Shown: positions 5,336-7,514 of the stretch, piece after piece
How positions within the stretch are numbered: position 1 is the first letter of the stretch
Layout: the number at the start of each line of letters is the position of its first letter
Assembly (NCBI GenBank): GCA_009177225.1
Contig: WFLZ01000109.1
Coordinates: 4,987 to 12,500 of the forward strand
From: Clostridia bacterium
Lineage (GTDB): Bacteria; Bacillota; Clostridia; Oscillospirales; Ruminococcaceae
Direction: 5' to 3'
Length of the DNA: 7,514 nucleotides
Translations under genes and position numbers: made by a program
The notes under the pieces: generated by a model
Databases searched by the model: none
What the model saw: only the letters and a program-made list of their open reading frames with translations
Told to the model about the DNA's origin: nothing

Positions 5336-7477
5336 TTACTCTTTCATTTTTAAATTAAGTTGTCTCTCAACCTCGTCTGATGCCTCTGAAACTGTCAATT
5401 CGCCTTTCATACATTTTATTGCATTTGTTTCAATTATTTCTCTTACAGCATAATCAAGCTTTAAAGGTTCTTTTAGTGTTTCGATGTATTTATTGAATAT
5501 GCTCATTTCATTGTCACTCAAACATTGTACATTTATACTGTCAACGTACTCAGAATTATTATTTGCAACTTTCTGCCATGAGTCGGTTGTTTTTTTACTG
5601 CTTGCCCACAACAATGCGTCCTTATTTACAGGGAATCCCTCGCCGCAGCTCATATTTTGATTATCTTTATCAAGCACTGATGCAATGAAATCAACTGCTT
5701 CTTTCTTATTATTGCTCTTGGCAGCTATTCCAAGTGTACAATTTGAGATGAACAAACCGTCATTATCAGGTATGCCGTATTTATAATCTATTCCAAAATT
5801 ATTAAAAGTGGTTTCCAGCGAAGTGACATAATTCAAATCTTTATCAAAAGTATTTATGGTCCCAAGAGCCATTGTATTTTCATTTGCAAGATTATTGGCA
5901 AATGCCGATGCAAAACTGTATTCGCCCGGATTTATAGCAAAATACATATCAATTACACATTCTTCAGCCATACTTTCACATTGTAAATATCTTTTACAAT
6001 CATTATATAATCTCTCTATCTTTTGCTTATCAACTTTATTTTCCTTTATAAGAGAATTTCCCTCACACTCTAATCCGAGACGAACTATTCCATTCATATT
6101 AACCGGAGTTGATATATAGAAATAGTTATTGTTTTTTTCTCTGCATTTTTCCATACAATCTACATAATCAGTAAAGTTGTTTATGTCTTTAAGTGCATTT
6201 TTTTCTGCCGATACAGCAGGTATTCTGAAACGTGTTGTAACACAGTATAGACCATCATCGGATTCATTCCACTTTGCTACATTATCAAGCAGATTTTCTT
6301 CCTTATTCCAGTTTTTTTCACTTTCAGAAATATCTAAAAGCATATTTTTTTCTATAAGATTTTCTATATCAAGACCTTCGAGCATAATAATATCAGGTGC
6401 CTTGTCTGAAAGCATCAGAACAGCAAATTCTTTAAGTGCATCTTCATACGACATACCATTTCTGTGACCTACTTTATATTCAACTCTCACATCATGATTT
6501 GAGGAAGCAAAGTTATTTATCATCTGTTTAAGTTCATTACTGTTATCAAGGCTATAAACGATCAGAGTGCTTTTTATTTCATTTGTATAATCAGAATTAT
6601 AAACATACTTAAATACTTCACCGTTATCAAATCCTGCAATTATAGAACCGTCTTCACAGTATTGTAAAGAAGTGAAGTGCTTCAATTTGTTTCCTATTGC
6701 ACAAGTAGAACCATCTATAAGCTGTTCTATATGATTTTCGTTCATTACATACCTATAAACTCCCATAGAACAACCCACAAAAATAGAATTACCGTCGCCG
6801 GCACAAATTTTATACGGAAAATTTCTGATGCTATCATCTGTATTTTCGGTTCTGAAAATTTCTTCCAGAACATCAGGCGTTTCAACAGATGTTCCTTTCT
6901 TGAAATCATATATATGCATACCGTTTACATCTACATAATAAACGCAATCCCTTACAACATCAAATGCACTAAGTAAATAACTTACGTCGTCTATGTTCTT
7001 CACATCGCCGTATTCAGTATCAACTTCGGCAAACTGACTGTCAATTATAACAAACAATCTTCCATCATCAGAAAAATCTGCTGCCTGTAAATAGCGATTA
7101 CCACCAACAGCAACTTCAACTTCTTTATTGTCTTTTATAATCACATATTTGTAACTGTAATCATTCTCATCTACTCTTCTTACAAAACAAGCTGTATCAT
7201 TTATTGCTAAAATTTCACCATCATTATTCTTTTTCGATTGTATGCTGTCAGATGTAAGAGGAACAAGAAGCCATCTGTCACGATCATAAACAGATATTCC
7301 CCCGTTTAAATTATACAGATCTGAAACCGTTTTCACATCGTTGTCAAGTTCAACTGCTTCTTCAACATATCCGCCTTTTACGATATCCTTATTAAAATTC
7401 CCACTGCTGCATCCTCCACTTAACATTGATACGAGCAGTGCGGAAGCAAGAATAAAAGATTTATGTTTTCTATCCAT
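5336..7477 (-). CDS. Lipoprotein with beta-propeller-like N-terminal half fused to ABC extracellular solute-binding domain
   Basis: The product is 713 residues, far longer than the roughly 400-450 usual for family 1 solute-binding proteins. It starts with a lipoprotein signal: basic DRKHK, a hydrophobic core, and lipobox LSGGC with Cys23 as the lipidation site. Residues about 50-300 contain five or six beta-rich repeats with recurring D-G and short strand pairs (SDDGRLFVII, GDGNSIFVGCSMGVYRY, CEDGSIIAGFDNGEVFKY), resembling a two-component-sensor or WD-like propeller. From about 303 a solute-binding domain begins (STLIVYSLDNSNELKQMI), with KAPDIIMLEGLDIENLIEK (359-377), GIAAKSNNKKEAVDFI (583-598) and the usual helical C-terminus (EIIETNAIKCMKGELT, 680-695). 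It is the probable binding partner of the two permeases that follow. I chose ATG 7477 because GGAG lies 9 nt upstream; ATG 7492 has GAGG only 2 nt away and would add MENDD before the signal peptide. There are 17 cysteines besides the lipidated one. The ligand is unknown. Confidence 0.9.
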   Translation of the reverse strand: MDRKHKSFILASALLVSMLSGGCSSGNFNKDIVKGGYVEEAVELDNDVKTVSDLYNLNGGISVYDRDRWLLVPLTSDSIQSKKNNDGEILAINDTACFVRRVDENDYSYKYVIIKDNKEVEVAVGGNRYLQAADFSDDGRLFVIIDSQFAEVDTEYGDVKNIDDVSYLLSAFDVVRDCVYYVDVNGMHIYDFKKGTSVETPDVLEEIFRTENTDDSIRNFPYKICAGDGNSIFVGCSMGVYRYVMNENHIEQLIDGSTCAIGNKLKHFTSLQYCEDGSIIAGFDNGEVFKYVYNSDYTNEIKSTLIVYSLDNSNELKQMINNFASSNHDVRVEYKVGHRNGMSYEDALKEFAVLMLSDKAPDIIMLEGLDIENLIEKNMLLDISESEKNWNKEENLLDNVAKWNESDDGLYCVTTRFRIPAVSAEKNALKDINNFTDYVDCMEKCREKNNNYFYISTPVNMNGIVRLGLECEGNSLIKENKVDKQKIERLYNDCKRYLQCESMAEECVIDMYFAINPGEYSFASAFANNLANENTMALGTINTFDKDLNYVTSLETTFNNFGIDYKYGIPDNDGLFISNCTLGIAAKSNNKKEAVDFIASVLDKDNQNMSCGEGFPVNKDALLWASSKKTTDSWQKVANNNSEYVDSINVQCLSDNEMSIFNKYIETLKEPLKLDYAVREIIETNAIKCMKGELTVSEASDEVERQLNLKMKE

Positions 7478-7481
7478 ATCA

Positions 7482-7514
7482 TCATTCTCCATTCCTCATT
7501 GTATTAATTGCTGA
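7482..7514 (-). CDS. Possible 3' end of an upstream gene (ten codons)
   Basis: One minus-strand frame is open from the right edge and ends SAINTMRNGE-stop (TGA at 7482-7484), 4 nt before the chosen lipoprotein start. The other two frames close within 18 nt of the edge. This fits a further operon member upstream, but ten codons could be open by chance. No function can be assigned. Confidence 0.3.
   Translation of the reverse strand, partial: SAINTMRNGE
7487..7490 (-). promoter_or_regulatory. Ribosome binding site deciding the lipoprotein start
   Basis: GGAG on the minus strand is 9 nt before ATG 7477. It falls inside the codons that would follow the alternative ATG at 7492, so it supports the shorter, 713-residue form with a compact signal peptide. 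Confidence 0.6.

Overview
The window is AT-rich and fully packed, and all genes are read from the minus strand. Strand-uniform packing, Shine-Dalgarno sequences of the AAGGAGG type, a Gram-positive-style lipoprotein lipobox and many cysteines in a predicted extracellular protein suggest an anaerobic low-GC Firmicute of the Clostridia (gut or rumen Lachnospiraceae/Oscillospiraceae type). This placement is inferred from style; there is no marker gene.

In the direction of transcription (right to left) the layout is as follows. (1) The last ten codons of a possible upstream gene lie at the right edge (7482-7514). (2) A 713-residue lipoprotein (5336-7477) joins a beta-propeller-like N-terminal half to an ABC sugar-type solute-binding domain. 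(3) A MalF/UgpA-type permease (4537-5328) is cut by an in-frame TAA just before its last membrane helix; the missing helix is still encoded in frame up to a second TAA at 4474-4476. (4) A MalG/UgpE-type permease (3606-4472) follows. (5) Next is an HlyD/MacA-like membrane-fusion (efflux adaptor) protein with four lipoyl-like half motifs (2209-3603). (6) A stand-alone amino-acid adenylation enzyme resembles DltA or an NRPS A domain and has no carrier domain (678-2204). (7) A folate-dependent formyltransferase (1-694) runs off the left edge and overlaps the adenylation gene by 17 nt.

The gaps between genes are -17 to +7 nt, apart from the 64-nt interval that holds the orphaned permease helix. 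No internal terminator or promoter was recognised, so the whole window is probably part of one operon that extends beyond both edges. Its logic is unusual. A binding-protein importer lacking its own ATPase in view, an exporter-type adaptor, and two enzymes that could make an N-formylated aminoacyl thioester (amino-acid activation plus formyl transfer) are transcribed together. A plausible but unproven reading is a small peptide or modified amino-acid metabolite pathway with dedicated transport or sensing. The carrier protein, ATPase(s) and any exporter permease needed to complete it are not in the window.
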